Part shown: positions 1 to 10,578 of the stretch, one piece after another
How the letters are laid out: each line of letters starts with the position of its first letter
Position numbering within the stretch: the stretch's first letter is position 1
Assembly: GCA_938038735.1 (NCBI GenBank)
Contig: CALHSW010000001.1
Location: 1-64,000, forward strand
Direction: 5' to 3'
DNA: 64,000 nucleotides
Source of the DNA: an uncultured Bacteroidia bacterium
GTDB taxonomy: Bacteria; Bacteroidota; Bacteroidia; Bacteroidales; CAJPTX01
The notes under the pieces: generated by a model
Told to the model about the DNA's origin: nothing
The model's database searches: none
Seen by the model: the letters and a program-made list of their open reading frames with translations, nothing else
Translations under genes and position numbers: made by a program

Positions 1-731
1 TCACCGCGTAGAGGCCATCGCCCTTATCGTCAGCCCCTTCCACCGTCGTCACCTCCGCCGTGTAGCCGGTTACCTCATTCGCCACCACCTTGATCACCTG
101 ACCCGCCGTGAGCGTCTGGCTCGCCAGCGGCGTGCCGTCCGCATTGGTCACCGCAGCGCCAGCCCCTGCCAAATCGGTCGGCTCTGTCGCTACGCTGTAG
201 GTGAAGCTGCCCGGCTGAACCTTCTTCGTGTACTTCACCGTGATGGTCACATTGCCCGTCACCGTGTAGAGGCCGTTGCCATTATCGTCAGCCCCTTCCA
301 CCGTCACCTCCGCCGTGTAGCCGGTTACCTCTTTCGCCACCACCTTGATCACCTGCCCCGCCGTGAGCGTCTGGCTCGCCAGCGGCGTGCCGTCCGCATT
401 GGTCACCTCGGCGCCAGCCCCTTGCAGATCGGCGGGCTCCGTCACCACGTTGTAGGTAAAGCTGCCCGGCTGGACCTTCTTCGTGTACCTCACCGTGATG
501 GTCACATTGCCCTTCACCGTGTATAGGCCGTTGCCATTATCATCAGCCCCTTCCACCGTCACCTCCGCCGTGTAGTCGGTTACCTCTTTCGCCACCACCT
601 TGATCACCTGACCCGCCGTGAGCGTCTGGCTCGCCAGCGGCGTGCCGTCCTCATTGGTCACCGCAGCGCCAGCCCCTGGCAGATCGGCGGGATCTGTCTT
701 CACGCTGTAGGTAAAGCTGCCCGGCTGGGAT
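1..731 (-). repeat. Tandem 255-bp (85-residue) coding repeats
   Basis: Three near-identical in-frame units lie head to tail at about 731-477, 476-222 and 221-1, the last one cut by the window edge. The landmark agcgtctggc recurs at 621, 366 and 111, exactly 255 bp apart. Each unit encodes a small beta-rich domain starting QPGSFTY and ending VKYTKK. The third unit has one extra Thr codon. More copies may lie outside the window. Confidence 0.93.
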
Positions 732-3700
732 GTTTTCGTTCCGCTGATGCTAAAGTTATCCATTGCAAAGGGCTTAGACATCATCCGCGTAACAGTCCCC
801 TCCCACTTAAATCGCACCTTATCGCTCAAGCTCGGCAACTCCTCTGCAAACGTCACATTATCGGCCAGCTCATTAGGCTTAAGGTCAAGCAATGGTTTGG
901 TGTTCCATGTAAGACCTCCATCTGTTGAATAAAATAGCTTGAAATAATTCCTGTTTTCAAGAAAATCAACAAATGTGTATTTAAACTTCACGGTCGCACT
1001 CGTCAATGCGCTGAGGTCGTACAATGGTGAAACAAGTGTCATTGTCTGAGGAGCCGCACTGTAGCCCATCCCCACATTGTCAATATAGATGGAATCATCC
1101 TGCTTCCACTTAGCCCCCTGCTTTGGCTCCGACACCTCCCAACAGGTAAGCTCCCCTTCAAACTCCTCTAGGTACGGCTTATCCGCCGTCACCACAATCG
1201 GACTCCCGCAATTCGGGCCTATCTCCGCCGTCACGTTCACCCCTCGGTCCGCCTTATCCTGACGCTCGGGATCCGTGCTACCATCGCTCCATTGCTTAAA
1301 CGCATACTTCGCTTCGTCTTCAACCACAACCTTCACCTTCGGCCCCATCTCTCCGCGGGCCACAGTCTTCGAATAGCTACTGCCCTTGTTGACACCATTC
1401 ACTTCAAGATGTCCCTTGCTGGCATCCACCGAATAGCTTAAGGTGTACTCAGCGGCCAACTTATCACCTTTCACATTAATATTATCTACCAAGACATAGC
1501 TAGTACTATAGAGATAACCACCTGTAGCCTCAAAAGTCCACCGTAAACGCAGCGTTCTCGCCGCCCCAATGACGCTCTCATCAAGCGTTTGATTATCCTT
1601 CTGTACCCCTGCTGCAATGAAGGTCAATGAATGAAGCTTTTGAAACTCACCGCCATCCACAGAGTACTCCAACTCAAACTTAGCTTTTTCACTATAACTA
1701 AGACTGCCAATGTAATCGTAGGAGACTGTCACATTAGAGATTTCCGACACGTTCAGGTAAGGGGTAGTAAGTCTAATCTTAACCTGGGTATTCTGCACAT
1801 TCCGCATCTCAAACCCTGCAGCGAGCCCACTACCTATCGCTGGCGCACTAGAACTAGTTCCCAGCTTCTCTACGTACTTCCACGAAAAACCATTATCCCC
1901 CGCATTCTCCCACAGTTTCCTCGTGGGGCTATCATCCTCAAAGTTCTCCGTGAAGGGCAGCAGCTGCGCCTCCACAAACCTCGCCGTGTAGGTTTTCTCT
2001 CCCATCACCTTATCGCTGCGCTTCGCCTCCATTTTCCCATCACTCCAGCCAACAAATGTGGCAGTACCTTTTGCCTTCGCCTCCACCTCCTCGGTCATCT
2101 CCTCGTACAGCTTCGTCTGCTTGGCCACCCCTACTATTTCTCCATTTCCATCCACCGCGTACGTTACCGTAAACGGCACCCTAACGAACTTCGCCGTATA
2201 GGTGACACCATCCGCAGTCACTTTGGCAATGGCTAGCTCTGGACTCGTTTTCTGCGTATTCTCCAAATCATTGGCCGTAGACTCCCACCTCTCAAACCTG
2301 TAGCCCGTATTTGGATTAGCTGTTACACTTGGCGCAGGATCTCCAATACGAACCTCCAGCGTTAGCTCCGGCTCTCCATTGACCGTTCCGTGGCCGCCCT
2401 CGGCAACGTAGTGCACCTTCAGCCTTTCCGCATATATGCGCAGCTGCACGTTCACTGGCTTTGCCGCATCAGCGACCACCTCGCCCTGCTCATTCTCGCA
2501 CTTCGGATCCAGCGCGCTCCCATTGAAACTCCAGGCATACGCCTCAGCACGCTTCTTTAGATCCACCTTCACCTTTCCTTCGCTATCCGCCGAGTACTCG
2601 CGCCCATTCACCGTCAGCTTCAACCCCTCAAGCTGCATTGAGGGCTGCTCTACCGGAGCCTTCAGCTGGAACGTCACCACGTAATGTTCTACACCCCTTA
2701 TGGTTAGCGTACCGCTTACGTAGTTAATCTCATAGTTCGGAGACTCCGCACCTTTCACCTCTATTGGATAGGTTCCCGCCGAATTCCCTTGCTTCGCCTC
2801 GCAACTCGCCGTGGCGGGGGCTGTAAGATTACGCTCATCCTCGCCATACACAAAGCCAGAATAGGTAACCCTATACTTATCCGGCAGCGGGTCTAGGAAA
2901 TCAACCGCCACATCCTCCGCCGTCACCGTTAGCTTGGCTTTCTTCACCGTAAGCATTGCCTCGGCTCCTCCCGCCATCATGCGTCCATCCACCACGGCGC
3001 AAGCCTTTATCTTCGTACTCCCAGCACCATTAATCTTTAGCGTATTGCCTACCACTTGAGCCACGTTTTGATCCTCCACGACGTAAGCTACTTTTCCTCC
3101 ACCCTGCACCGTCGCATCGAATGGGGTGCTAGGCTCATCACCATAGGTGTATTCAATCGCTGAAGCCGTTGCAGCCCACGTCACCTTCACCGCCTTCGTT
3201 ACCGTCAGCTGGTAGGCAGTTTTCTCAAAGCCCGAGGGGCTGTACACCTCTACGATTGTCGGCTGGCTTAAATCCACCTTCTCCCCACTCTCTATCTTCT
3301 TCCCACCAATCTTAACCACGCACCCTGCCGGCTCCACTGCAAACTCCAAACCGACTTGACTCAAATCCGCTCCTCCGTCTAGCGGCACCTCCATATCGCT
3401 CCGAATAGGAGCAACCGGATTTCCGCCCACCGCGAGGCTCTGCAGCTTCGGCGCATCTACCGCTGGCCCATAGGCATGCAGCGTAACGGTACTGCTTATC
3501 GCTTCACCCAACCATTTACTCTCTAGCATCACCTGCGCTTCACCGCTGCTTAAATCAATTGGTCCCGCTATGGCGTTCGCGCCCTGCTTCAACGTCACGT
3601 TGGGCAGATTATACGCAGGTTTCAGCTCCACGCTTGCCATTGCTCCCGCCTCAGCGAAGCTCAGCGACCAATTTGTCGCATCGTCCTGACGCTCCTTCGC

Positions 3701-6700
3701 GCCCTTCACTCCCCACGTCAGCGCCTGAAGCGTTGGCTCTTTCTCCCACGCCACGCCGCTCGGCGATAGCCTCAAGGATTTTCCACCAACACTAGAAGCC
3801 GTTTTCTGCGAACCTGCACCTTCTCCAAAGTCAAACTCCGCCACTAACGCAGCACCCGAAGCCTTGCGTAGATTCATTGACTCCTTAATCTGCGCCTCGC
3901 TACGCACCTCACTCCATACCCTAAAGGCATCCACTGCGCCTATGAAGGAACGATTACCATCGCCACGATTACCAATCACAAGTCCCTGCGTTTTCAGCTG
4001 CGCCCCAGCACCATGCTCCTCCGTGGCCTCAACTCCATTCAGGTAGATTTTGCCCACAGGGGTTGCGCCACTCCTATCTGCCGTTACCGCCACGTGCATC
4101 CACTGCCCTAGCGTCACGCTATTCTTTGGAGACTTATATATTTTGCCATCGCTTAGGAGCAGTATCACTGAGTTGGCCGGCAACGTTGCATTGTGCTCCC
4201 CGCAGAAGTATGCTGCCATGCGGGGGGTCTCAAAGAGTCTATTCAACCCAGGGTTTCCATCGTCCAGCGCAAACCGATCCACTCGCACCCACGCCTCGTA
4301 GGTCTGCAACGCCATTTGGCTCTCGTCAAAATCAGCCATCCTCGCTGCGCCTCCGGTGCCATCAAACGTCAAGACGTACTTCCCAGCCACAGGAACCACC
4401 GGGGCCTTCACGCTACGGTAGAGCAGTCGCTGATTGTTGTCTAGCGCCACATCCTCAGGGTACTTATGATACACAAGCACCGCATGCTCCCCTACGGCCG
4501 CAAGCTGATCCTTCTGCGCCTGCACTAGCTGGAGCGTTACCTCTTCCACCTCTCCAGCCGCAAGCGTGAAGGTTTGCGGGTACTCTACCTCATCATTTTC
4601 GCCCACCTTAACGTACAGCGGAATATTCTCTAGCTTCTCCGAGGTACTATTATTGCGCAACTGCACCTTCGCCGCGCTACCATCCTCAGCAAGTTCAGCG
4701 TAGAGCAGTGCCAAATCCTTGATCTGCACTGACGGAACAATGTTCCCAATACGCAGCGTGTAGTCCTCTACCTCACCGCACTCAGTATTCGCCCCCAGCA
4801 AAACTGTTGTACTCTGCTTATTCACCACTACGATACGCATCAAGCGATCGCCCTCAATGCCCTGCAGGACAGATAGCTCTACGCTAAGCTCCTTTGCACT
4901 TCTATCTCCCGAAACCCTCCCAACTAGCTCGCTGTTCTCGTCAAACACCTTGTCGTTATTCCAATCCACCCACACAGCAACGCTCACGCCGGAAGTATGC
5001 ACTTTGCCAACAGTGAGCTTAAGGGTTCCTCTGCCTTCTGGAGCAATCCGCAGCACCTTGTTCCTAAAATTCTGTGGATAGCTATGCAGCTCGGTTTGCT
5101 TCCGCACTTCTTCTGTGGTATAGCTCTCCTGCCCAAGCGCAACTCCTACCAGCTGCGACCCAGCATAGTCAAAGTCCCCGCCGTCAGAAATTTTAATGGT
5201 CGTCGCGGGTGTATAATCCCCCTCGTAGAGACGAGCGTACTGTATATTGTTCTTTATAAAGGCATCGCCGCCGTCCATCAGCGCAAACAGGCGCACCTCC
5301 TCATTCTTCTCAAGTCTCACCTCCTGCGAAAACACGTGCGTCTGCTCTCCTGCATCCGCCTTCACCGTGAACTCATCCACGCACAGCTTCGTTGTTGAGC
5401 CATTCCAGCCCGAAAGGAAGAGCCCCGCGCTGACATGCTCTTGCTCCTTGGCAGATAGATTCTTATACCGCATTTGCATTTTACGCTGCCCCGCGCCGCT
5501 TCCCTGCTCGCCCTCTAACGCCAACACCTCAAAAAGGTCATTCTTCACATTGGCAACTGGCGAATCCACCTGCTCCACCTCTGCAACCCATCCCTTCACC
5601 GGCTGTTTTGCATCCTTCGTCTCATACTTAAACAGCAAAACCTCGCCCGCTTTTTGCGTGGAGAGCTCTACGCCTGCACCCTCTTTCTCAGTAAACTTGT
5701 AAATGAGTTTTTTCGAATACGGTCCATCTGAAAGGTATACCTCTAGGTAGTTCTTTCCGAGGTCCACCTCCTTCATGGTAATCTTCACAAATTTATCTGC
5801 TTGCTCCGCCTTCAACTTCAATGCGCCCACAGATGCAACCTTCGATGTTGGGTACAAAGGATGCGCGGTCGTTAGAACCATATTGTCAAAGGGACCCATA
5901 TTGTCGGTAAACGTCCTTTTCTCCCCGCCAATGACCACCTCCTTCTCGCTCCCACTCAATGGATTCTGATGTAGGTTTGGCATAAGGATATAGCCCTGCA
6001 GATTCGTTACGCTCGCCTCTTTAACGTTGTTTTTCCGATTCGCATCGCTTGCCATCTCCACCTCGGCGCGGAGCTTATACCGATGCATCGGGGTAGTAAA
6101 ATCAAACTTTCGCGGCAGCTCATATTCCGTTTTGCTCAGCCCGCCCATGTCAAGCTTTGTAGTCGATTCGTCAAGCAGTCTACTCCCCTCGTACAGCCGT
6201 ACGGTAACCTCCTCCTGCTTTAGCGGAAGCTGAGCCGTATTTTTGAGCTCCACCTTCACCGTCTCCTGCGCGCCGAGTTCCTCGGAGCTAGCAGGCAGTA
6301 CTAAAGCACTCAACGCAATGTCCTTTTTTGCCATCACGGCGAATTGCGCACCTCCCACCAGCGCAGCATCATTAATATTTGCACTTGTACTCCCCTTTAG
6401 GGCCGCATCCGCCCGCAGCACAATGCGTTTCCCTACATACGCAGAGAGGTCAAAATCGCTACCCCGAAGCTGCGCTAAAGTCATCCCCGCATTGCGCACG
6501 CTCACGCCCTGCGAATTTTTTAGCACCTCCTCATTTTGTCCATCCACATCGTGCGCCACAACACGCACCCATGCACTATGCCCGCCCGGATCTCCTTTCG
6601 TAACCTGAGGCATCGGAACAACAGTCATAATGCTCGCCAAAGAATGATCCGCCAAATCCTCAGCCTTGATGGCAGTCAAATCAAGGCACACCGACAAACT

Positions 6701-9427
6701 CGCCACGTGCGCTGGGTTCTTCTCAAAAACATCGCTCCCATCGCCCTCCAAGGGGGTCTTCCAGTCCGGATCCTTATCGCCGTAGGCAAATATAAGCCCC
6801 CGCGAATGGACGGCATACGTCTCGCTGCCCAAATCCAGCCAACTGTAGATGTTCCCTATCTCCCCATTGTCATCCATGCGGAAGGAAACGAACCTGTTTT
6901 TATCTAGGTCAATCTTCACCGGACGTGTGCCACGCGGGTATACCGGTGTGGAGTAGTTACTGCAAAAATTGCCTTTGCACACTTTGACAGCAACCGGAAG
7001 GTTCTCCTTGTAGTCCGTTATCGTGCAAGACGTATCGGCAATATGATCCTTAATCAGCTCATATCGCTCCCCAGTACTTCCTTGGTTATAGTATGCCACA
7101 CTGTACGTTAACCCATCCCCAAGCTTCGCCCATCGTATCGTGGGATCTAGGGCGCAAAGCGTATGCACCGACTCTATCTCCAAATCTGGCCTTATGGAGA
7201 ACGACTCTTTACTTGCCGAGAACACTCCGTTCTGAACTATTCGCACCCGCACTTTCTCCACGAACTCACGCCCCGCCTCAATGGCTACCTTCGCCTGCCC
7301 CTTCTTGGGTTCCACGGTAGCAACCTCGCGCCACGTAGCCCCATCATCGTACGAGATATGAACCTCCACGGGGCTACTCGGAGCAGCGTGCGTCCAACGA
7401 ACGAAGAAATACTTGTCGTTTGCAATAATCGTCTCTCCGCCAAGCGGGTAGGTTAGCTGAAGGGCAGGCGTTGCGTAGTCAAACTCCCACGTCACGCTGT
7501 ACGGCACCTTCCCATCGGGAATGCTATACCCCGTCACCGCCACGGTATATTGCCCCGCGGCAGGATGGTCAATCTCTACCTGCTCGTGATTGTTAAAGCC
7601 ATCACGCCCCCGCGTGGCTAGAGCAGTGTGATTCTCGGGGTCAAGTACCCAGGGTTGAAACACCTGCTGCACCCCACGTACCTCTAGGTCAAGGTCATTC
7701 ACCAAATCCTTTCTGAACCCTGTCTTGCCCGGTTCGTGCCACACTATCATCACCCGCAGCTTCGACACATTCGCAGGCACCGTAATCTTTTGCGCTGCGT
7801 TTACGCCGCCATTCCCTACCTCCCCCAAAGCGTAGCGCTTCTCGCTGAGCAGATCGGAGGCCCTCACGCCGTTCACGATGCCGTAGCCGTACTGGTAGTC
7901 AGGCCCTTTGCGCCCCGCGTCGTCGGCCGTGTTGAGCAGCGCATTCTTTATTAAAATAAACTGGGGGTCATTGCCCCCATTCTCCGCACGGTACTGCTGG
8001 TAGAGCAGCGCGGTAAGTCCCGACACCGCGGGGCAGGCCATCGAGGTGCCATCCATGGACTCGTAGCCGTTGTTGTAGGACGTAGACCATACGCCGTAAC
8101 CATCTGCGCAAATGAGAGGTACCATGCGCCCATCTCTAAGCGGCCCCCAGGAACTAAAATTGGTCATGTTCCCTATGGCATCCACCGCGCCCACCGTAAT
8201 CACGTTCTTTGCCGTGCGGGTGCTCGATACGTATCCCTCCTTATATCGATCGCAATCACTCTGGCTATTGCCCGCAGAAAAGTTGGCCGCCAGCGTAGGG
8301 TGGGCGAGAAGCACCTCGTCAATCCCCTTGTTCTGATCGTTGTAGGTCAATGCATCTTTATTGCACCCTAATTGATTCTCCAATGGAACCCCATAGGAGT
8401 TTTGCGCTATACGTACCCCATAATTCGCATAGGCCGATCCGAATTTTTCCGACACGCTGCCCGAAAAATTCCAAGTGTAAAGCGACGCTTCGGGCGCCAT
8501 CCCCTTAGCCTTCGGGTCAAGCGTTCCCGCACCCGCCACAGTGCCGCTCACGTGCGTGCCGTGGGAGCTTTGGAAATTCCGATCCTGACTCGTCTCCATA
8601 ACGTGCAGCCTACTACCAAAATCCTTGTGGTTCACCACGTTGGCATCAAAAATCCCCACATTCACCCCTTTGCCCGTGAGCCCCTTCCCGAGCCCCAACG
8701 TCGATTGCAGCTTTCGCACGCCGATTAGCGCCGCGCTCTGCTCATTCTGAAGCTCATCGGGCGCACTGGCTAGACGCACCATCTCCACCCACGGCTGCTC
8801 AGCGATCCTCGGCAAATCGGAGAGACTCATCTCCCCCTGCACGTACGAGCCGTACTTCGATATAAATTCAACCCTGAATGGCAACGCCTCCAGCACACGC
8901 TGCACCTCGCGTTCGCCTACCTCCTTCACGTAGCTCACCGTCACCCGTATCTCATCTCCATTGCCCACGATGCACCACTGGGGTAGACCCGCTACGCTCT
9001 TGCTATCGTAGGCTGCCGCAAGCTGGCCTTCGCTCTTCTCCCGCCAGCTGTAGCTCTCAAAACGCACGGTCAGCCCGCTGCTCCCCTGCGACAACCTCCC
9101 TATCGACGCCGCGCTGCCACGCACTTTCTGCCGCTTTATCGTGTTGTCTTCCGATACGAACGCCAGGTACGTATATTTCCCCTTCTCTCGCTCGCTCACG
9201 TAGCGCAGCACCTTCACCCCATGCTGTCGCAGCTCCGCCTTCTGCGCCTCAGTGGGGATACCCGCAAAGGTGATATACTCATAGCGTCCCTCACCATCGC
9301 CCGCGCTGCCATTGGTACGCTTCGGCCCCATCGGCGTAGCGCCCCGCGCCGACAGCGTTACTAGCGAAATGGCCAGCACCAAAAGCAACCATCCCGCCCT
9401 TTGCAAAACAACGTTAAACTGCCTCAT
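1..9427 (-). CDS. Giant secreted S8 (subtilisin-family) serine protease, C-terminus beyond window
   Basis: Read on the minus strand, one open frame runs from the ATG at 9427 to the window edge, at least 3,142 codons. The start codon and the last visible codons are in the same frame. A hydrophobic signal peptide occupies about residues 10-30. The peptidase S8 triad is plain: Asp261 (GIFD), His289 (SHGTHVSGT) and Ser462 (DGTSMACP). Downstream I recognise a GEVED-type domain near residue 1545, a LamG-like jelly roll at about 1680-1850 (GQWMHVAV), an MBG-like Ig domain, InlB-type repeats, two choice-of-anchor/MAM-like modules, then 85-residue tandem repeats from about residue 2900. It is probably exported and surface-bound or released. 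A T9SS sorting domain would be expected past the edge but is not visible. Domain names beyond S8 and LamG are pattern judgements. Confidence 0.9.
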   Translation of the reverse strand, partial: MRQFNVVLQRAGWLLLVLAISLVTLSARGATPMGPKRTNGSAGDGEGRYEYITFAGIPTEAQKAELRQHGVKVLRYVSEREKGKYTYLAFVSEDNTIKRQKVRGSAASIGRLSQGSSGLTVRFESYSWREKSEGQLAAAYDSKSVAGLPQWCIVGNGDEIRVTVSYVKEVGEREVQRVLEALPFRVEFISKYGSYVQGEMSLSDLPRIAEQPWVEMVRLASAPDELQNEQSAALIGVRKLQSTLGLGKGLTGKGVNVGIFDANVVNHKDFGSRLHVMETSQDRNFQSSHGTHVSGTVAGAGTLDPKAKGMAPEASLYTWNFSGSVSEKFGSAYANYGVRIAQNSYGVPLENQLGCNKDALTYNDQNKGIDEVLLAHPTLAANFSAGNSQSDCDRYKEGYVSSTRTAKNVITVGAVDAIGNMTNFSSWGPLRDGRMVPLICADGYGVWSTSYNNGYESMDGTSMACPAVSGLTALLYQQYRAENGGNDPQFILIKNALLNTADDAGRKGPDYQYGYGIVNGVRASDLLSEKRYALGEVGNGGVNAAQKITVPANVSKLRVMIVWHEPGKTGFRKDLVNDLDLEVRGVQQVFQPWVLDPENHTALATRGRDGFNNHEQVEIDHPAAGQYTVAVTGYSIPDGKVPYSVTWEFDYATPALQLTYPLGGETIIANDKYFFVRWTHAAPSSPVEVHISYDDGATWREVATVEPKKGQAKVAIEAGREFVEKVRVRIVQNGVFSASKESFSIRPDLEIESVHTLCALDPTIRWAKLGDGLTYSVAYYNQGSTGERYELIKDHIADTSCTITDYKENLPVAVKVCKGNFCSNYSTPVYPRGTRPVKIDLDKNRFVSFRMDDNGEIGNIYSWLDLGSETYAVHSRGLIFAYGDKDPDWKTPLEGDGSDVFEKNPAHVASLSVCLDLTAIKAEDLADHSLASIMTVVPMPQVTKGDPGGHSAWVRVVAHDVDGQNEEVLKNSQGVSVRNAGMTLAQLRGSDFDLSAYVGKRIVLRADAALKGSTSANINDAALVGGAQFAVMAKKDIALSALVLPASSEELGAQETVKVELKNTAQLPLKQEEVTVRLYEGSRLLDESTTKLDMGGLSKTEYELPRKFDFTTPMHRYKLRAEVEMASDANRKNNVKEASVTNLQGYILMPNLHQNPLSGSEKEVVIGGEKRTFTDNMGPFDNMVLTTAHPLYPTSKVASVGALKLKAEQADKFVKITMKEVDLGKNYLEVYLSDGPYSKKLIYKFTEKEGAGVELSTQKAGEVLLFKYETKDAKQPVKGWVAEVEQVDSPVANVKNDLFEVLALEGEQGSGAGQRKMQMRYKNLSAKEQEHVSAGLFLSGWNGSTTKLCVDEFTVKADAGEQTHVFSQEVRLEKNEEVRLFALMDGGDAFIKNNIQYARLYEGDYTPATTIKISDGGDFDYAGSQLVGVALGQESYTTEEVRKQTELHSYPQNFRNKVLRIAPEGRGTLKLTVGKVHTSGVSVAVWVDWNNDKVFDENSELVGRVSGDRSAKELSVELSVLQGIEGDRLMRIVVVNKQSTTVLLGANTECGEVEDYTLRIGNIVPSVQIKDLALLYAELAEDGSAAKVQLRNNSTSEKLENIPLYVKVGENDEVEYPQTFTLAAGEVEEVTLQLVQAQKDQLAAVGEHAVLVYHKYPEDVALDNNQRLLYRSVKAPVVPVAGKYVLTFDGTGGAARMADFDESQMALQTYEAWVRVDRFALDDGNPGLNRLFETPRMAAYFCGEHNATLPANSVILLLSDGKIYKSPKNSVTLGQWMHVAVTADRSGATPVGKIYLNGVEATEEHGAGAQLKTQGLVIGNRGDGNRSFIGAVDAFRVWSEVRSEAQIKESMNLRKASGAALVAEFDFGEGAGSQKTASSVGGKSLRLSPSGVAWEKEPTLQALTWGVKGAKERQDDATNWSLSFAEAGAMASVELKPAYNLPNVTLKQGANAIAGPIDLSSGEAQVMLESKWLGEAISSTVTLHAYGPAVDAPKLQSLAVGGNPVAPIRSDMEVPLDGGADLSQVGLEFAVEPAGCVVKIGGKKIESGEKVDLSQPTIVEVYSPSGFEKTAYQLTVTKAVKVTWAATASAIEYTYGDEPSTPFDATVQGGGKVAYVVEDQNVAQVVGNTLKINGAGSTKIKACAVVDGRMMAGGAEAMLTVKKAKLTVTAEDVAVDFLDPLPDKYRVTYSGFVYGEDERNLTAPATASCEAKQGNSAGTYPIEVKGAESPNYEINYVSGTLTIRGVEHYVVTFQLKAPVEQPSMQLEGLKLTVNGREYSADSEGKVKVDLKKRAEAYAWSFNGSALDPKCENEQGEVVADAAKPVNVQLRIYAERLKVHYVAEGGHGTVNGEPELTLEVRIGDPAPSVTANPNTGYRFERWESTANDLENTQKTSPELAIAKVTADGVTYTAKFVRVPFTVTYAVDGNGEIVGVAKQTKLYEEMTEEVEAKAKGTATFVGWSDGKMEAKRSDKVMGEKTYTARFVEAQLLPFTENFEDDSPTRKLWENAGDNGFSWKYVEKLGTSSSAPAIGSGLAAGFEMRNVQNTQVKIRLTTPYLNVSEISNVTVSYDYIGSLSYSEKAKFELEYSVDGGEFQKLHSLTFIAAGVQKDNQTLDESVIGAARTLRLRWTFEATGGYLYSTSYVLVDNINVKGDKLAAEYTLSYSVDASKGHLEVNGVNKGSSYSKTVARGEMGPKVKVVVEDEAKYAFKQWSDGSTDPERQDKADRGVNVTAEIGPNCGSPIVVTADKPYLEEFEGELTCWEVSEPKQGAKWKQDDSIYIDNVGMGYSAAPQTMTLVSPLYDLSALTSATVKFKYTFVDFLENRNYFKLFYSTDGGLTWNTKPLLDLKPNELADNVTFAEELPSLSDKVRFKWEGTVTRMMSKPFAMDNFSISGTKTSQPGSFTYSVKTDPADLPGAGAAVTNEDGTPLASQTLTAGQVIKVVAKEVTDYTAEVTVEGADDNGNGLYTVKGNVTITVRYTKKVQPGSFTYNVVTEPADLQGAGAEVTNADGTPLASQTLTAGQVIKVVAKEVTGYTAEVTVEGADDNGNGLYTVTGNVTITVKYTKKVQPGSFTYSVATEPTDLAGAGAAVTNADGTPLASQTLTAGQVIKVVANEVTGYTAEVTTVEGADDKGDGLYAV

Positions 9428-9507
9428 AGTAAACACTTTTTACGCAGCCTTCTTTGGCTACATCTTCTTTCCGTAAAATTATCAATGAACCTATGCAATC
9501 CACTCCG

Positions 9508-9515
9508 CAAAAATA
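9508..9515 (-). promoter_or_regulatory. Candidate -7 element for the S8 protease gene
   Basis: The minus strand reads TATTTTTG, matching the Bacteroidota -7 consensus TAnnTTTG, about 80 bp upstream of the ATG. A TTG lies 14 bp further upstream, closer than the roughly 20 bp seen at the best promoters in this window, so support is weak. Confidence 0.35.
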
Positions 9516-9834
9516 CATTTATTCCTTCACAATCTCGTCACTACCTTGAAAATAATTGGTTTATGAACTCTTGCAAGATTATAAATAGAACCACACAGCT
9601 GCGCAGCTACCGCTGGAATCAACCGTTGCCAGCAGTCTCTCTATGCCCTTCTGCCTCCCCTCAACTTCTTGTGCAAATTGCTATCGCATCCGTCTCAAAA
9701 TCCAGCCGATGGCCAATCACAACCTTTCGGCAGCAGAGGCAGACACCCCGGCTCGCCTCTGCCTGAAGACCCCCGCGCTACGCAAAAGACAAGACACCGC
9801 GGCAAAAACGCACCTGAATTTGCCCCGCTTTCAC

Positions 9835-9842
9835 TACCTTTG
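9835..9842 (+). promoter_or_regulatory. -7 element for the nitroreductase-like gene
   Basis: TACCTTTG matches TAnnTTTG and lies 31 bp before the ATG at 9873. A clear -33 element at the normal spacing was not found. Confidence 0.55.
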
Positions 9843-9872
9843 CAGCAATGACAAACTAAAAACGTTAAAACC

Positions 9873-10523
9873 ATGCATAAATACTCATTAACACTCCTAC
9901 TCGTATCGCTCGCCACGCTCTCTTGCAGCGGATCTAAGATGCCCCCCATCACGCTGCCAGCCCCCGACCTCAATGGGCTATCCTCCGTGGGCGATGCATT
10001 CAAAAGCCGCCAAAGCATCCGGGACTTTATTAGCGATGAGCTCTCCTTGCAGCAGCTCTCCAACCTGCTTTGGGCAGCCAACGGTATAAACCGCCCCGAG
10101 AATGGCAAGCGCACCGCGCCTTCATCCCACAACAGCCAGGAGATAGACCTCTACGTGGTGATGGCCAACGGCGCCTACTGCTACAACGCTGCGAAGCACC
10201 AACTGGACCCCGTGGCGGAGGGAGATCTCAGGGCCTTGGCGGCTGGATTCTTCCAAAAGGAGTTTGCCGCTGCTCCGGTCTGTATCGTCCTAGTGGCCGA
10301 CCTACGAAAGCTCGGCGAGGGGAAGGCAACAGAACATGACGTACGTACTGCCCACATCGACGCAGGGATTGTCAGCCAAAACATCAATCTGTACTGCGCC
10401 GCGGCGGGACTGGCCACCGTGCCGAGGTCCAGCATGGAGTCAGAGAACCTTTCAAAGGCTCTCAACCTTGACTCCCTGCAACGCCCCATCCTGAATAATC
10501 CCGTGGCAATGCCCAAGAAGTAG
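9873..10523 (+). CDS. Nitroreductase-family lipoprotein (SagB/ThcOx-like)
   Basis: This 216-residue protein starts with a short hydrophobic segment ending in the lipobox-like LATLSC, so it is probably lipidated at Cys18 and held at the envelope. The rest matches the FMN-dependent nitroreductase fold: the N-terminal SRQSIRDF segment, a LLWAANGINR helix of the SagB/ThcOx type, then a PSSHNSQ loop and the C-terminal GLATVPRSS region. These enzymes reduce or oxidise small molecules using flavin; the substrate cannot be told from sequence. A Bacteroidota-type promoter precedes it. The next gene, the ComF-like one, is 55 bp downstream on the same strand and may be cotranscribed. A lipidated, exported flavoenzyme is somewhat unusual but is known among Bacteroidales. 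Confidence 0.82.
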   Translation: MHKYSLTLLLVSLATLSCSGSKMPPITLPAPDLNGLSSVGDAFKSRQSIRDFISDELSLQQLSNLLWAANGINRPENGKRTAPSSHNSQEIDLYVVMANGAYCYNAAKHQLDPVAEGDLRALAAGFFQKEFAAAPVCIVLVADLRKLGEGKATEHDVRTAHIDAGIVSQNINLYCAAAGLATVPRSSMESENLSKALNLDSLQRPILNNPVAMPKK

Positions 10524-10578
10524 CGTCCGCACTGCTACTCTGCAGTATCGTATTGCACATAGCGGTAGCACAGCAATC

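Larger units (their letters stand above)
9428..9872. other. Intergenic region between divergent genes
   Basis: This 445-bp gap separates the leftward protease gene from the rightward nitroreductase-like gene. It contains one candidate promoter for each direction. I see no convincing gene, RNA or repeat in the remainder. Confidence 0.6.

Noticed and set aside
1..731. Repeats as a CRISPR array
   Set aside because: The units are 255 bp, contiguous, in frame and have no spacers; no cas genes are present.
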